64,000 nucleotides of DNA from Brachymonas wangyanguii (GTDB lineage: Bacteria > Pseudomonadota > Gammaproteobacteria > Burkholderiales > Burkholderiaceae_C). The notes under the pieces were generated by a model. The model was not told where the DNA came from. It ran no database searches and worked only from the letters and a program-made list of their open reading frames with translations. Positions 12,098 through 20,617 of this stretch are shown one piece after another (within the stretch, counting starts at the first letter, position 1; each line of letters starts with the position of its first letter). The stretch spans positions 2,046,001-2,110,000 of the forward strand of contig NZ_CP173677.1 of the NCBI RefSeq assembly GCF_045055315.1, in the 5' to 3' direction. The position numbers and the translations under genes are program-made.

Positions 12098-13255
12098 TCA
12101 GTAGGCATGGCCACCGCCCTCCTCGATCTCTTCTTCCGTGACCTTGCCGCGCATCACCGAATAGACCCAGCTGGTATAGGCTAGGATGATCGGGATGAAG
12201 ATGATGCTGGCCACCAGCATGATGAACAGGATCAGGTGGCTGGAGGAGGCGTCCCAGACCGTCAGGCTGGCCTGCGGCTGCACGCTGGACGGCAGGATAA
12301 AGGGGAACATGGACACGCCCACGCTCAGCACCGTGCTGGCCACGGCCACGCCATTGGCCAACAGCGTGAACAGCTCGCGCCGCTGCGTGAAGCCCCAGGC
12401 CGCCAGCAGCGAGCCCAGCACGCCCAGCGCCGGCACCAGCCACAGCACGGGGGCCTTGGCATAGTTGGCAAACCACTGGCCGGCCACGCCGCCTTCAGCC
12501 GTCTTCATCATCGGATTGGACGGGCCGGAGGTGAGCACCTCGCTGGTGATGCGGTAGCCGTCCACCGTGAGCCACAGCATCACGCCGGCCAGGATGAACA
12601 GCACTGGCGTGAGCAGCGCAAAGATGCGGCCATAGCGGCGTGCGCGCTGTTGCACCGCCCCTTCGGTCTTGAGCTGCAGCCAGGCCGCGCCATGCGCCGC
12701 CAGCATCACCACCGACACCAGGCCGCACAGCAGCGCAAACGGATTCAGCAGGCCAAAGAACGTGCCGTCGTAGTAGATCTGCATGTCGGGTTCGAGCCGG
12801 AACGGCACGCCCTGCAGCACATTGCCCATGGCCACGCCAAACACCAGCGCCGGCACCAGGCCGCCAATGAACAGGCACCAGTCCCAGGTGGTGCGCCAGG
12901 CCGGGCTTTCGATCTTGCTGCGGTACTTGAAGCCGACCGGACGCAGGATCAGCGCCAGCAGGATGGCAAACATCGCCAGGTAGAAGCCGGAAAACGACAC
13001 CGCGTACAGCTGCGGCCAGGCGGCAAAAATCGCGCCGCCACCCAGGATCAGCCAGACCTGGTTGCCTTCCCAGATCGGGCCGATGGTGTTGATGCCGACG
13101 CGGCGCTCGACATCGGTGCGCGCGACAAAGGGGTTGAGCATGCCGACGCCCAGGTCGAATCCATCGGTCACGGCAAATGCCACCAGCAGCACGCCCAGCA
13201 GCAGCCACCAGATGACGCGCAAGACCTCATAGCTCAGGAGTTCGTGAAGAATCAT
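12098..13255 (-). CDS. cydB: Cytochrome bd ubiquinol oxidase subunit II
   Basis: Membrane subunit of the bd-type quinol oxidase, 385 residues with about nine hydrophobic helices. It pairs with CydA and is thought to contribute to oxygen or proton access. The N-terminal region (WWLLLGVLLVAFAVTDGFDLGVG), GPIWEGNQVWLI and the FPFILPSS segment are diagnostic of CydB. A cytoplasmic tail ends EEEIEEGGGHAY. It starts 25 bases after cydA, so the two are co-translated. A bd oxidase gives high-affinity, non-pumping respiration at low oxygen and resistance to NO and cyanide, which fits the nearby tetrathionate reductase genes. Confidence 0.96.
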   Translation of the reverse strand: MILHELLSYEVLRVIWWLLLGVLLVAFAVTDGFDLGVGMLNPFVARTDVERRVGINTIGPIWEGNQVWLILGGGAIFAAWPQLYAVSFSGFYLAMFAILLALILRPVGFKYRSKIESPAWRTTWDWCLFIGGLVPALVFGVAMGNVLQGVPFRLEPDMQIYYDGTFFGLLNPFALLCGLVSVVMLAAHGAAWLQLKTEGAVQQRARRYGRIFALLTPVLFILAGVMLWLTVDGYRITSEVLTSGPSNPMMKTAEGGVAGQWFANYAKAPVLWLVPALGVLGSLLAAWGFTQRRELFTLLANGVAVASTVLSVGVSMFPFILPSSVQPQASLTVWDASSSHLILFIMLVASIIFIPIILAYTSWVYSVMRGKVTEEEIEEGGGHAY

Positions 13256-13280
13256 GGTTATCTCTCCTCTTGTGTCCGGT

Positions 13281-14873
13281 TCAGGGCTGGGCCGCCGTCT
13301 GCTGCGGCAGCGCGTAGGGCGAGGTTTTCAGCTCGCGCTTGTCCTGGGCGTCCAACACCGGGCCCTTGCGGATCGCCTTGAGCATCACCTTCATTTCCAC
13401 CACCAGCAGCACGGTGTAGAGCGCGACAAAGCCCAGCAGCGAGATCAGCACGGTGCTGGCACTCAGGTTCGATACCGCCACCGCCACTGGCAGCACGCCG
13501 TCGATCGCCCAGGGCTGGCGGCCAAACTCGGCAACAAACCAGCCGCATTCGGCGGCAATCCAGGGCAGCGGGATGCTCCACACCGCCAGTTTGAGCAGCC
13601 AGCGGTGCCGGTCGAGCTGGTGGCGCGCCGACAGCCAGAAGAACACCGCCGTCAGCAGGATGAAGTACATGCCCAGCCCGACCATGATGCGGAAGGTCCA
13701 GAACAGCGGTGCCACCTGCGGCACGGTGTCCCAGGCGGCAGCGGCAATCTGCTCTTCCGTGGCCTGGCGCGGATCGTCCAGATAGGCTTTCAGCAGCAGC
13801 GTGTGGCCCAGATCCTTGCTGTGCGCATCAAAACGGGCGCGCAGCTCGGCCGGAATCTCGCCGTGGCCGTGGCTGCGGATTTCCTCCAGCGCGTCATAGG
13901 CCTGCATGCCGTTGCGGATGCGGCCCTCGGCCTGCTTCACCAGGTCGTTGATGCCCGGGATCTCGGTCGTCAGCGAGCGCGTGCCGATCAGGCCCATGGC
14001 CCAGGGCACGTGCACGGCGTAATCGGTGCGGCGTTCGGCCTGGTTCGGCAGGCCGAAGGCGGTGAACGAAGCCGGTGCCGGCTCGGTTTCCCACATCGCC
14101 TCGATCGCGGCCAGCTTCATGCTCTGGTGCTCGCCGGACAGGTAGCCGCTTTCATCGCCCAGCACCACCACCGACAGCGCCGAGGCCAGGCCAAAGGACG
14201 CCGCCACCGTCATCGAGCGTCGCGCCAGATCGATATGCCGCCCCTTGAGCAGGTACCAGGCCGAAATGCCGAGCACGAACATCGCCGCCATGGTGTAGCC
14301 GGCCGATACCGTGTGCACGAACTTGGCCTGTCCGACCGGGTTGAACAGCACCTCGGCAAAGCTGGTCACTTCCATGCGCATGGTCTGCGGATTCAGCGCC
14401 GCACCCACCGGGTTTTGCATCCAGCCATTGGCAATCAGGATCCACAGCGCCGAGAAATTGGTGCCCAGCGCCATCGCCCAGGTGACGATCAGGTGCTTGA
14501 CCTTGCTCAGCCGCTCCCAGCCAAAGAAGAACAGGCCGACCAGCGTCGCCTCCAGGAAGAAGGCCATCAGGCCCTCGATCGCCAGCGGCGCACCGAAAAT
14601 GTCGCCGACATAGTGGCTGTAATAGCTCCAGTTCATGCCGAACTGGAATTCCATCACGATGCCGGTGGCCACGCCAATCGCAAAGTTGATGCCGAACAGC
14701 GTGCCCCAGAACTTGGTCATCTGCCGCCAGATCGGCCGCTTGGTCATCACATAGACGGTTTCCATGATGGCCAGCATGATCGCGAGTCCGATCGTGAGTG
14801 GCACAAACAGGAAGTGGTACATGGCCGTGGCGGCAAACTGCAGCCGTGACAGCCCAACAATATCGAGATCCAT
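13281..14873 (-). CDS. cydA: Cytochrome bd ubiquinol oxidase subunit I
   Basis: Catalytic subunit carrying haems b558, b595 and d, 530 residues. Haem ligands expected from E. coli are found at H20 (MYHFLFV), H187 (FVHTVSAGYT) and M397 (FRIMVGLGM), and the conserved proton-path acids at E100 and E108. The periplasmic quinol-binding Q-loop, roughly residues 245-385, is of the long type seen in E. coli-like enzymes. GWFVAEFGRQPW near the C-terminus is the CydA signature. The gene follows cydC after 79 bases and precedes cydB. Quinol oxidation here reduces O2 to water without proton pumping. Confidence 0.97.
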   Translation of the reverse strand: MDLDIVGLSRLQFAATAMYHFLFVPLTIGLAIMLAIMETVYVMTKRPIWRQMTKFWGTLFGINFAIGVATGIVMEFQFGMNWSYYSHYVGDIFGAPLAIEGLMAFFLEATLVGLFFFGWERLSKVKHLIVTWAMALGTNFSALWILIANGWMQNPVGAALNPQTMRMEVTSFAEVLFNPVGQAKFVHTVSAGYTMAAMFVLGISAWYLLKGRHIDLARRSMTVAASFGLASALSVVVLGDESGYLSGEHQSMKLAAIEAMWETEPAPASFTAFGLPNQAERRTDYAVHVPWAMGLIGTRSLTTEIPGINDLVKQAEGRIRNGMQAYDALEEIRSHGHGEIPAELRARFDAHSKDLGHTLLLKAYLDDPRQATEEQIAAAAWDTVPQVAPLFWTFRIMVGLGMYFILLTAVFFWLSARHQLDRHRWLLKLAVWSIPLPWIAAECGWFVAEFGRQPWAIDGVLPVAVAVSNLSASTVLISLLGFVALYTVLLVVEMKVMLKAIRKGPVLDAQDKRELKTSPYALPQQTAAQP

Positions 14874-14952
14874 GGAAAACTACCTCCTTCGTATCCCAGT
14901 CCAAAAAACCTGCACCCGATGCTGGCAGCTGCCGGCGTCAGGCCGATGACGC

Positions 14953-16653
14953 TCAACCGTCGCGCAGACGCGCCAGCGCCTGGGCGTAGCCCGACGATCC
15001 GCGTGGCCAGTTCCCGGTCACGCGCCCCTTGTCCAGTACCAGCAGCCGGTCCGCCAGCGCCGCCTCGCGCCGCACATGGGTGGCGATCACGCCGGTCCGA
15101 TTCTGCAGCGCTGCGGCCAGGCCGTCCAGCACCTCGGCGGCGGTCACGCTGTCCAGACCGTCCGTCGGTTCGTCCAGCAGCCAGAAATCGCTCTCGGCCA
15201 GGAACAGCCGTGCTAGCGCCAGCCGGCGCGCCTGCCCGCGTGACAGGCCGAGCCCGCCTTCGCCCAGCAGTGCATCCAGCCCGTCCGGCCGCGCCGCGAT
15301 GACCGCCTGCAGGCCGGCCGCCTCCAGCGCCTGCCAGAGGACGGCATCGTCCAGATCACGCTGCTGCAAATTCAGGTTGGCGCGCACGCTGTCGTGGAAC
15401 AGCGCCGGCTGCTGCGGCAGCGCCACATCCGGCTGCGCCTGCACGCTGCCGGCATCGGCCGCCAGCTCGCCGGCAATCAGCGCCAGCAACGTGGACTTGC
15501 CACTGCCGCTCGGCCCGATCAGTGCCACGACTTCACCCTGCGCCACCGCCAGATCAACGTTGGCGACACGCGGCTGCTGCGCCCCAGCCACCGTGACCTG
15601 GCGCAGTTCGGCCGCCAGGCCGTCAGCGGGTACCGGCAAGGGCGCATCGGCCTCGGGCCGGGCGCGCAAGGGCTGCGCCAGCCGCCGCGCCGCCAACAGG
15701 CTGGCCGACCATTCCAGCGCCCCGCGCCGCATCGCGGCAAACGGCTCCATGCCGGCCATCGCCATCAGCAGCAGGAAAGCCGCATTCGGCACCGACATGC
15801 CGTGCTGCAGCACCAGCCAGCCAGCCGCGACTGCCGCTGCCGCCAGCGTCAGGGAATGCAGCATCTGCCACAGCGCTGCGGCCCAGGCATCACGGCGCTG
15901 CAGCCGGGCATCCAGAGTCGCCAGCTGCGCCTCAGTCTGCTGCCAGCGCGCCAGCCAGGCATCCAGCTGGTTCGCCATCACCAGCTCGGTCTGCGCGCCA
16001 GCCAGATCCAGGCTGAGCTGGCGCAGGCGTTCCGCCAGCCGTGATTGCGCCAGGCTCAGCCGCGTAGTGCTGCGCACCAGCCAGAGCACGATGCCAAAGC
16101 CCCACAGCAGGAACCAGAGCAGGCCGGCCAGTCCCAGGCCCGGATGATGCCAGGCCAGCCACAGGCTGATCAGCAGCGTGCCGCACACGGCCGCCGCCGT
16201 CGGCACGATCAGCCGCAGGTAGAGCGATTCCGCCGCATCCAGATCGCGCGTCAGGCGCAACAGCATGCGGCTCGGGTGCAGGCGCCAGCGCCCGCCATCA
16301 GCCACGCCGCGTACGGCAAAGGCACGGAACAGGCGCTCGCGCACCGCCACCAGCGCCTGCAGCGTGGCGGCGTGCGTCGTCACGCGTTCGCCATAGCGTG
16401 CTGCCGTGCGCCCCAGTGCCAGCAGCCGGATGCTGGCCGAGGGCGTGAACACGTCAAACGCGATCGCCGCCGCACCGGCCAGCCCGGCAATGGCCGTACC
16501 GGCAATAAACCAGCCCGAAATCCCCAGCAGCAGCACGCCAGCCAGCGCCGTGGTGCAGGCCAGCAGCACGCCTATCGCCATGCCGCGCCCTTGCTTGTCC
16601 AGCAAAGCCTGCAACAGCAGTCGGAGCGCCTGGCGCTGACGTGGCGCCTTCAT
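14953..16653 (-). CDS. cydC: Heterodimeric ABC exporter subunit CydC (cytochrome bd assembly)
   Basis: One half of the CydDC transporter, which moves haem or low-molecular-weight thiols across the inner membrane and is required to assemble cytochrome bd. The N-terminal six-helix domain covers about residues 20-300; the ATPase domain holds Walker A GPSGSGKST and Walker B FWLLDEPT. The signature reads LSRGQ rather than LSGGQ, a change in the glycine-rich loop that may weaken one of the two ATP sites. The coding sequence overlaps the end of cydD by four bases (ATGA), so translation is coupled. At 566 residues the length is normal. Confidence 0.92.
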   Translation of the reverse strand: MKAPRQRQALRLLLQALLDKQGRGMAIGVLLACTTALAGVLLLGISGWFIAGTAIAGLAGAAAIAFDVFTPSASIRLLALGRTAARYGERVTTHAATLQALVAVRERLFRAFAVRGVADGGRWRLHPSRMLLRLTRDLDAAESLYLRLIVPTAAAVCGTLLISLWLAWHHPGLGLAGLLWFLLWGFGIVLWLVRSTTRLSLAQSRLAERLRQLSLDLAGAQTELVMANQLDAWLARWQQTEAQLATLDARLQRRDAWAAALWQMLHSLTLAAAAVAAGWLVLQHGMSVPNAAFLLLMAMAGMEPFAAMRRGALEWSASLLAARRLAQPLRARPEADAPLPVPADGLAAELRQVTVAGAQQPRVANVDLAVAQGEVVALIGPSGSGKSTLLALIAGELAADAGSVQAQPDVALPQQPALFHDSVRANLNLQQRDLDDAVLWQALEAAGLQAVIAARPDGLDALLGEGGLGLSRGQARRLALARLFLAESDFWLLDEPTDGLDSVTAAEVLDGLAAALQNRTGVIATHVRREAALADRLLVLDKGRVTGNWPRGSSGYAQALARLRDG

Positions 16654-18377
16654 GCCGATACCTCCTGCCGTACCCAGTGCACGCGGCCAGCACCATCCAG
16701 CGCCAGCTGCTGCGGCAGCACCGCGATCAACGCCGGATCATGCGTGGCCACCAGCAGCGTCTTGCCCCGCGCGATGCGCAACAGCGTCTCTATCACCTGC
16801 GACGCCGTATCACTATCCAGGTGTGCGGTTGGCTCGTCCAGCAGCAGCAGGTCGGCATCCTGCGCCAGAGCCAGTCGCGCCAGCGCCAGCCGCAGGGCTT
16901 CGCCGCCGGAGATGCCGCTACCGCCCTCGCCCAGCGGCTGCGCGCCACGCTGTCGGTAGACATCACCCAGCCCAACCTGCTGCAGCAACTGCGTGATCTG
17001 CGCTGGCGTGCTGTCGCGGCCCAGCGTCAGATTGCTGCGCAGCGTACCGGCAAAGAATGCCGGCTGCTGCCCCATCCAGGCCATGCGCTGGCGCAAGCCG
17101 GCCACGCTGGCATCGTCCAGCCGTATTCCATCAATCCGGATCTCGCCCTGCCGCAAGGCCGCCAGACCGGCCACCATGGCCAGCAGCGTGCTCTTGCCGC
17201 TACCGCTCGGACCGGTGATCGCCACCTGGGCACCGGCGGGAATCTGCAGGTCCAGGCCGGCACTGTCCTCCACCATCGGAACGCCATCCGTCATGCGGCC
17301 CACCGCCGGGACGGCACCGTCCAGCACGATGCCCGGCGCGCGCGCAGGCACCGTCTGCGCCGACACCGCTACCGGCTGCGGCTGCATCACCAGCGGTGCC
17401 AGTCCATCCAGCATCTGCTCCAGCCCCTGCTGCGCTGCCTGGCCATTGGCGCGGTCATGCCAGACTGCCGACAGTTCGCGCAGCGGCTCGAAAAAGGCCG
17501 GTGCCAGCATCAGCACATACAGGCCGGCATGCAGGCCCAGCGGCGCACCCCAGGTACCAAAATGCAGCTCGCCCAGCAGATGAAAGCCGATATACACCGC
17601 CACCAGCGCCACGCCCAGCGCCGAAAACAGTTCCAGCACGGCCGATGACAGCATCGCCACATGTAGCACGCGCATGGTCTTGCGTGCCACGCTGCTGCCC
17701 TGCGCCGTCAGGCGGCTGGCGGCGGCATCCACCGCATGCAGGGCGCGAAGGGTTGGCAAGCCGCGCAGGCGCTCCAGCAACTGGCCATGCAAACTACCCA
17801 GCGATTGCAGCTGCGCCTCGCTGATCGCCTGGGCACGCCAGCCGATGATGGCCATGAACAGCGGAATCAGCGGTGCCGCCATCAGCAGCAGCAAGGCCGC
17901 CAGCCAGCTGTGATACGCCACCACCAGGGCAATACAGGGCGCCACGATCAGCACGCGCCACTGCGCCGCCTGGTAGCGCGCCCGCCAGGGCAGCACCGCC
18001 TCGGCCTGCTCCATCCAGACCCGGGTGATCTGGCCGGAGGGTGGGCGCTGCGCATCGATCGGGGAACTGGCGCGCAGGCGTTCCGCCAGCTGCCAGCGCA
18101 GCGCGCTCAGCCCCTGGCGCGCCTGCAGCCAGGTGATGCGGGTACCGGCATATTCCAGGCCGGCACGCAGCACGCCCAGTCCGGCCACCAGCAAGGCCGC
18201 CTGCCCGATCAGCCGCGGCAGATCCGCTGCTGGCCCCGAGCCGGTCGCCTGCGCCATCAGCGCGGCCACCACGGCAGCCAGCCACCAGGCCTGGACCAGC
18301 CACAACAGGGAGCCCAGCCCCTGCAGCAGCAAGGGCCAGCGTGGGTCACGGCGGGGGACAGACAAGGAATTGGACAT
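16650..18377 (-). CDS. cydD: Heterodimeric ABC exporter subunit CydD (cytochrome bd assembly)
   Basis: Partner of CydC and first gene of the cydDCABX operon, 575 residues. The transmembrane domain occupies about residues 15-310, followed by an ATPase domain with GPSGSGKST, signature ISGGEALR and LLLLDEPT. Placing the assembly transporter ahead of the structural genes ensures both are made together. The ATG at 18377 has no clear Shine-Dalgarno. The 252-bp divergent gap to the DUF134 gene must hold the operon promoter; I could not place convincing -35/-10 boxes or an FNR or ArcA site there. Confidence 0.92.
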   Translation of the reverse strand: MSNSLSVPRRDPRWPLLLQGLGSLLWLVQAWWLAAVVAALMAQATGSGPAADLPRLIGQAALLVAGLGVLRAGLEYAGTRITWLQARQGLSALRWQLAERLRASSPIDAQRPPSGQITRVWMEQAEAVLPWRARYQAAQWRVLIVAPCIALVVAYHSWLAALLLLMAAPLIPLFMAIIGWRAQAISEAQLQSLGSLHGQLLERLRGLPTLRALHAVDAAASRLTAQGSSVARKTMRVLHVAMLSSAVLELFSALGVALVAVYIGFHLLGELHFGTWGAPLGLHAGLYVLMLAPAFFEPLRELSAVWHDRANGQAAQQGLEQMLDGLAPLVMQPQPVAVSAQTVPARAPGIVLDGAVPAVGRMTDGVPMVEDSAGLDLQIPAGAQVAITGPSGSGKSTLLAMVAGLAALRQGEIRIDGIRLDDASVAGLRQRMAWMGQQPAFFAGTLRSNLTLGRDSTPAQITQLLQQVGLGDVYRQRGAQPLGEGGSGISGGEALRLALARLALAQDADLLLLDEPTAHLDSDTASQVIETLLRIARGKTLLVATHDPALIAVLPQQLALDGAGRVHWVRQEVSA

Positions 18378-18629
18378 GCACCGTAGCCAGCCGTGCCGGA
18401 TACAACCCGGGTGGCTGGTCCACCCTGTCAGCAGGATGGTGCGCCTACCTTACCAGATCGCCAGTAGCCATGCTGCCGGGTCGGTCTCCCACAAACCAAT
18501 TGCCCTGTCAATCAGCCGGAAGGGCCAGCCAGCTCCCCCTGAATGGGACTGGCAAGCCGGCGCGCTACCGGACTATGCTCGCAGGCACCCTGTCGTCACA
18601 CTGTCTGCAAGGAGGTTACGCATACAGCC

Positions 18630-18956
18630 ATGGCCAGACCCTACAAAAGCCGCCACGTGTCCTGTGACGTCGTGGCCAACTATTTCAAGCCGCGCGGCAT
18701 TCCGGTGCACGAGCTGGAAGAAGTCGTACTCGAACTGGACGAGCTCGAAGCGCTGCGCCTGGCCGATGTGGAACAGCTCTACCAGATCGATGCCGCCATG
18801 CACATGTGCATTTCACGCCAGACCTTTGGCAACATCGTCGCGCGCGCCCGCAACAAGGTTGCCACCGCCATCCTGCACGGCAAGGCGCTGCGCATCAATG
18901 ACGGCAACGATACCGACCCGGCGGCCACGCAGCCAGACGACAAAAACGGGGCCTGA
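18630..18956 (+). CDS. DUF134 / UPF0251 predicted DNA-binding protein
   Basis: A 108-residue protein of the DUF134 family, which carries a sigma-70 region-4-like helix-turn-helix. The family core is clear: LDELEALRLADVEQLYQIDAA, then SRQTFGNIVARARNKVATAILHGKAL, the recognition part. The N-terminus MARPYKSRHV is also typical, which supports ATG 18630 over upstream options. AAGGAGG lies 14 bases before it, somewhat far. The tail (DGNDTDPAATQPDDKNGA) is acidic and probably disordered. The family's target is not established. It is divergent from cydD and could act on that promoter, but that is only positional inference. Confidence 0.82.
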   Translation: MARPYKSRHVSCDVVANYFKPRGIPVHELEEVVLELDELEALRLADVEQLYQIDAAMHMCISRQTFGNIVARARNKVATAILHGKALRINDGNDTDPAATQPDDKNGA

Positions 18957-19008
18957 ACCGGTTTCCCGATCCAGACCCCGTCAGGGATCGTGCCCGTCAG
19001 GCGGGCAA

Positions 19009-19026
19009 GGCTGGCCGTGGCCAGCC
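19009..19026. terminator. Palindromic hairpin in convergent gap (DUF134 gene / nitroreductase)
   Basis: GGCTGGCC-GT-GGCCAGCC, eight-base arms, lies directly before the nitroreductase stop and 53 bases after the DUF134 stop. A smaller hairpin, GCCCG-N5-CGGGC, precedes it at 18992-19006. There is no T-run, so this is a tentative terminator. Confidence 0.45.
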
Positions 19027-19033
19027 TGATGCA

Positions 19034-19630
19034 TCAGCCGTGCACGCGGAAACGCTCGGCGTCATCCATGTAGGCCTTCTCGCCAAAGCCGCCTTCGTTG
19101 GAACCGAAAGGCATCATGGCGCGCAGCTTCCAGCTGGCCGGCAGGCTCCACTCGGCAGCGGCAGCCGCATCCGGCAGCGGATTGTAGTGCTGCAGGCTGG
19201 CGCCGATGTTGGCTTCAGACAGTGCCACCCACACGGCAAACTGGGCGATACCGCTGGCCTGCTCGGACCAGATCGGGAAGTTGTCGGCGTAGGCAGCAAA
19301 CTGCTCCTGCAGGCCCTTCACCACGTCCTGGTCTTCGTAGAACAGCACAGTACCGGCGCCGGCAGCAAAGCTGTTGATCTTGGCTTCGGTCGGGCCAAAG
19401 CTGTCAGCCGGCACGATCTGGCGCAGCGCGTCCATCACGAAACCCCAGAACTTGTTGCTCTCGGCACCAAACAGGATCACGGCGCGCGAGCTCTGCGAGT
19501 TGAAGGCGGAAGGAGACTGCTTGACGGCATCCTGGATCAGGCGCGTCACAGCGTCCTGGGACAGCGGCAGGTTCTTGCCCAGGGCGTACTGGCTGCGGCG
19601 CTTGCTGATGATGTCGATAAACTGGCTCAT
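19034..19630 (-). CDS. Nitroreductase family protein, Frm2/YdgI-like
   Basis: A 198-residue FMN-dependent oxidoreductase of the nitroreductase fold, in the branch that includes yeast Frm2/Hbn1 and Bacillus YdgI. The N-terminal FMN-phosphate motif is SKRRSQYALGKN, followed by KQSPSAFNSQSSRAVIL. The C-terminal region MPFGSNEGGFGEK matches the same subfamily. ATG 19630 has AGGAG upstream; the frame opens further to 19768, but that part is not family-like. Its upstream region, 106-128 bases before the start, holds a 23-bp site nearly identical to one in the pirin/lysR gap. I therefore infer control by that LysR regulator. Confidence 0.88.
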   Translation of the reverse strand: MSQFIDIISKRRSQYALGKNLPLSQDAVTRLIQDAVKQSPSAFNSQSSRAVILFGAESNKFWGFVMDALRQIVPADSFGPTEAKINSFAAGAGTVLFYEDQDVVKGLQEQFAAYADNFPIWSEQASGIAQFAVWVALSEANIGASLQHYNPLPDAAAAAEWSLPASWKLRAMMPFGSNEGGFGEKAYMDDAERFRVHG

Positions 19631-19735
19631 GGTGTTCTCCTGAAAATGGTCTGGCCCGCTCGGGCTCAAGAAATCGGCAGCACTGCGCTGCCATGGATTC
19701 AATAGTAGGGCAAGCAACTTGCCTACGGAATCGTC

Positions 19736-19758
19736 AAGATGGAAATTCTTTCTTTCCA
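19736..19758. promoter_or_regulatory. Candidate LysR operator, copy 1 (upstream of nitroreductase)
   Basis: Holds the dyad TGGAA-N9-TTCCA and matches the copy at 20569-20591 at 20 of 23 positions. It lies inside a larger imperfect inverted repeat (19733-19766) whose outer arms read GTCAAGA/TCTTGAC with one bulged base. LysR-type regulators bind interrupted dyads of this size. Confidence 0.6.
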
Positions 19759-19788
19759 TTCTTGACATGATTGGTCATGCACCGGACA

Positions 19789-20499
19789 TCAGCCGATGGC
19801 CGGGGCATCCACCAGCACCAACTCGGCATCCTCGCTGGCCGTGATGCGGATCAGTTCCTCGTCGCGGATGGCAGCGCCATCACGTGCCTGCAGCGGCACG
19901 CCGTTGACTTCGACCTGGCCCTTGGCCGGCACCAGATAGCCGTGGCGGCTGGCATCGGCAAAGCGGTATTCCACGCTTTCGCCCGCCTTCAGCGTGGCAC
20001 CCAGCACGCGCGCCTGGGCACGGATCGGCAGGGCGCCTTCGTCGCCGGCGATACCGCTGGCCAGCGTGACAAACTGGCCAGAACGGTCACCCTTAGGGAA
20101 GGGCTGCGTGCCCCAGGACGGCTCGCCACCGCGCTGGTCCGGGAAAATCCAGATCTGGAAGATGCGCGTGGTTTCCGACTCCAGGTTGTACTCCGAGTGG
20201 CGGATGCCGCTGCCGGCGCTCATCACCTGCACATCACCGGCCACGGTACGGCCCTTGTTGCCCAGGTTGTCCTGATGCGTGATGGCGCCTTCGCGCACAT
20301 AGGTGATGATTTCCATGTCGGCATGCGGGTGCGGCGGGAAACCGGTCTGCGGTGCAATCGCATCGTCGTTCCAGACGCGCAGCGCACCCCAGTGCACGCG
20401 GTCGGGATCATGGTATTCGGCAAAGGAAAAATGGTGCTTGGCATCCAGCCAGCCGTGGTTGGCGGCACCGAGGCTGTCGAGGCTGCGTCGTTCAATCAT
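19789..20499 (-). CDS. Pirin family protein (bicupin, quercetinase-like)
   Basis: A 236-residue pirin of two cupin domains. The N-terminal cupin shows the metal-binding motif HPHADMEIITYV and, later, GIRHSEYN, which supply the histidines and glutamate that bind Fe or another metal. YhhW-type bacterial pirins can cleave quercetin, but many have no known substrate. ATG 20499 has AAGGA eight bases upstream; the same frame extends to 21108 antisense to lysR and is not coding there. It is divergent from the LysR gene with a 118-bp shared control region, the standard arrangement of a LysR regulator and its target. Confidence 0.9.
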   Translation of the reverse strand: MIERRSLDSLGAANHGWLDAKHHFSFAEYHDPDRVHWGALRVWNDDAIAPQTGFPPHPHADMEIITYVREGAITHQDNLGNKGRTVAGDVQVMSAGSGIRHSEYNLESETTRIFQIWIFPDQRGGEPSWGTQPFPKGDRSGQFVTLASGIAGDEGALPIRAQARVLGATLKAGESVEYRFADASRHGYLVPAKGQVEVNGVPLQARDGAAIRDEELIRITASEDAELVLVDAPAIG

Positions 20500-20568
20500 G
20501 TCAGTGTCCTTGGGTGTATGTTTACGATGACTCCAGTGTAGATTTTTCAGCATCACTTGAGAATCCGA

Positions 20569-20591
20569 AAGATGGAATATCATTCTTTCCA
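20569..20591. promoter_or_regulatory. Candidate LysR operator, copy 2 (pirin/lysR intergenic)
   Basis: Second copy of the TGGAA-N9-TTCCA dyad, 69 bases upstream of the pirin start and 26 bases upstream of the lysR start. The orientation relative to the target gene is the same as in copy 1. The position would allow both activation of pirin and autorepression of lysR. Confidence 0.6.
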
Positions 20592-20617
20592 ATTCCTTCA
20601 TCATGCAAGGCCACACC

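Noticed and set aside
18499..18512. ATTG-N6-CAAT dyad in the cydD/DUF134 gap as an FNR site
   Set aside because: An FNR site needs TTGAT-N4-ATCAA; spacing and inner bases do not match.
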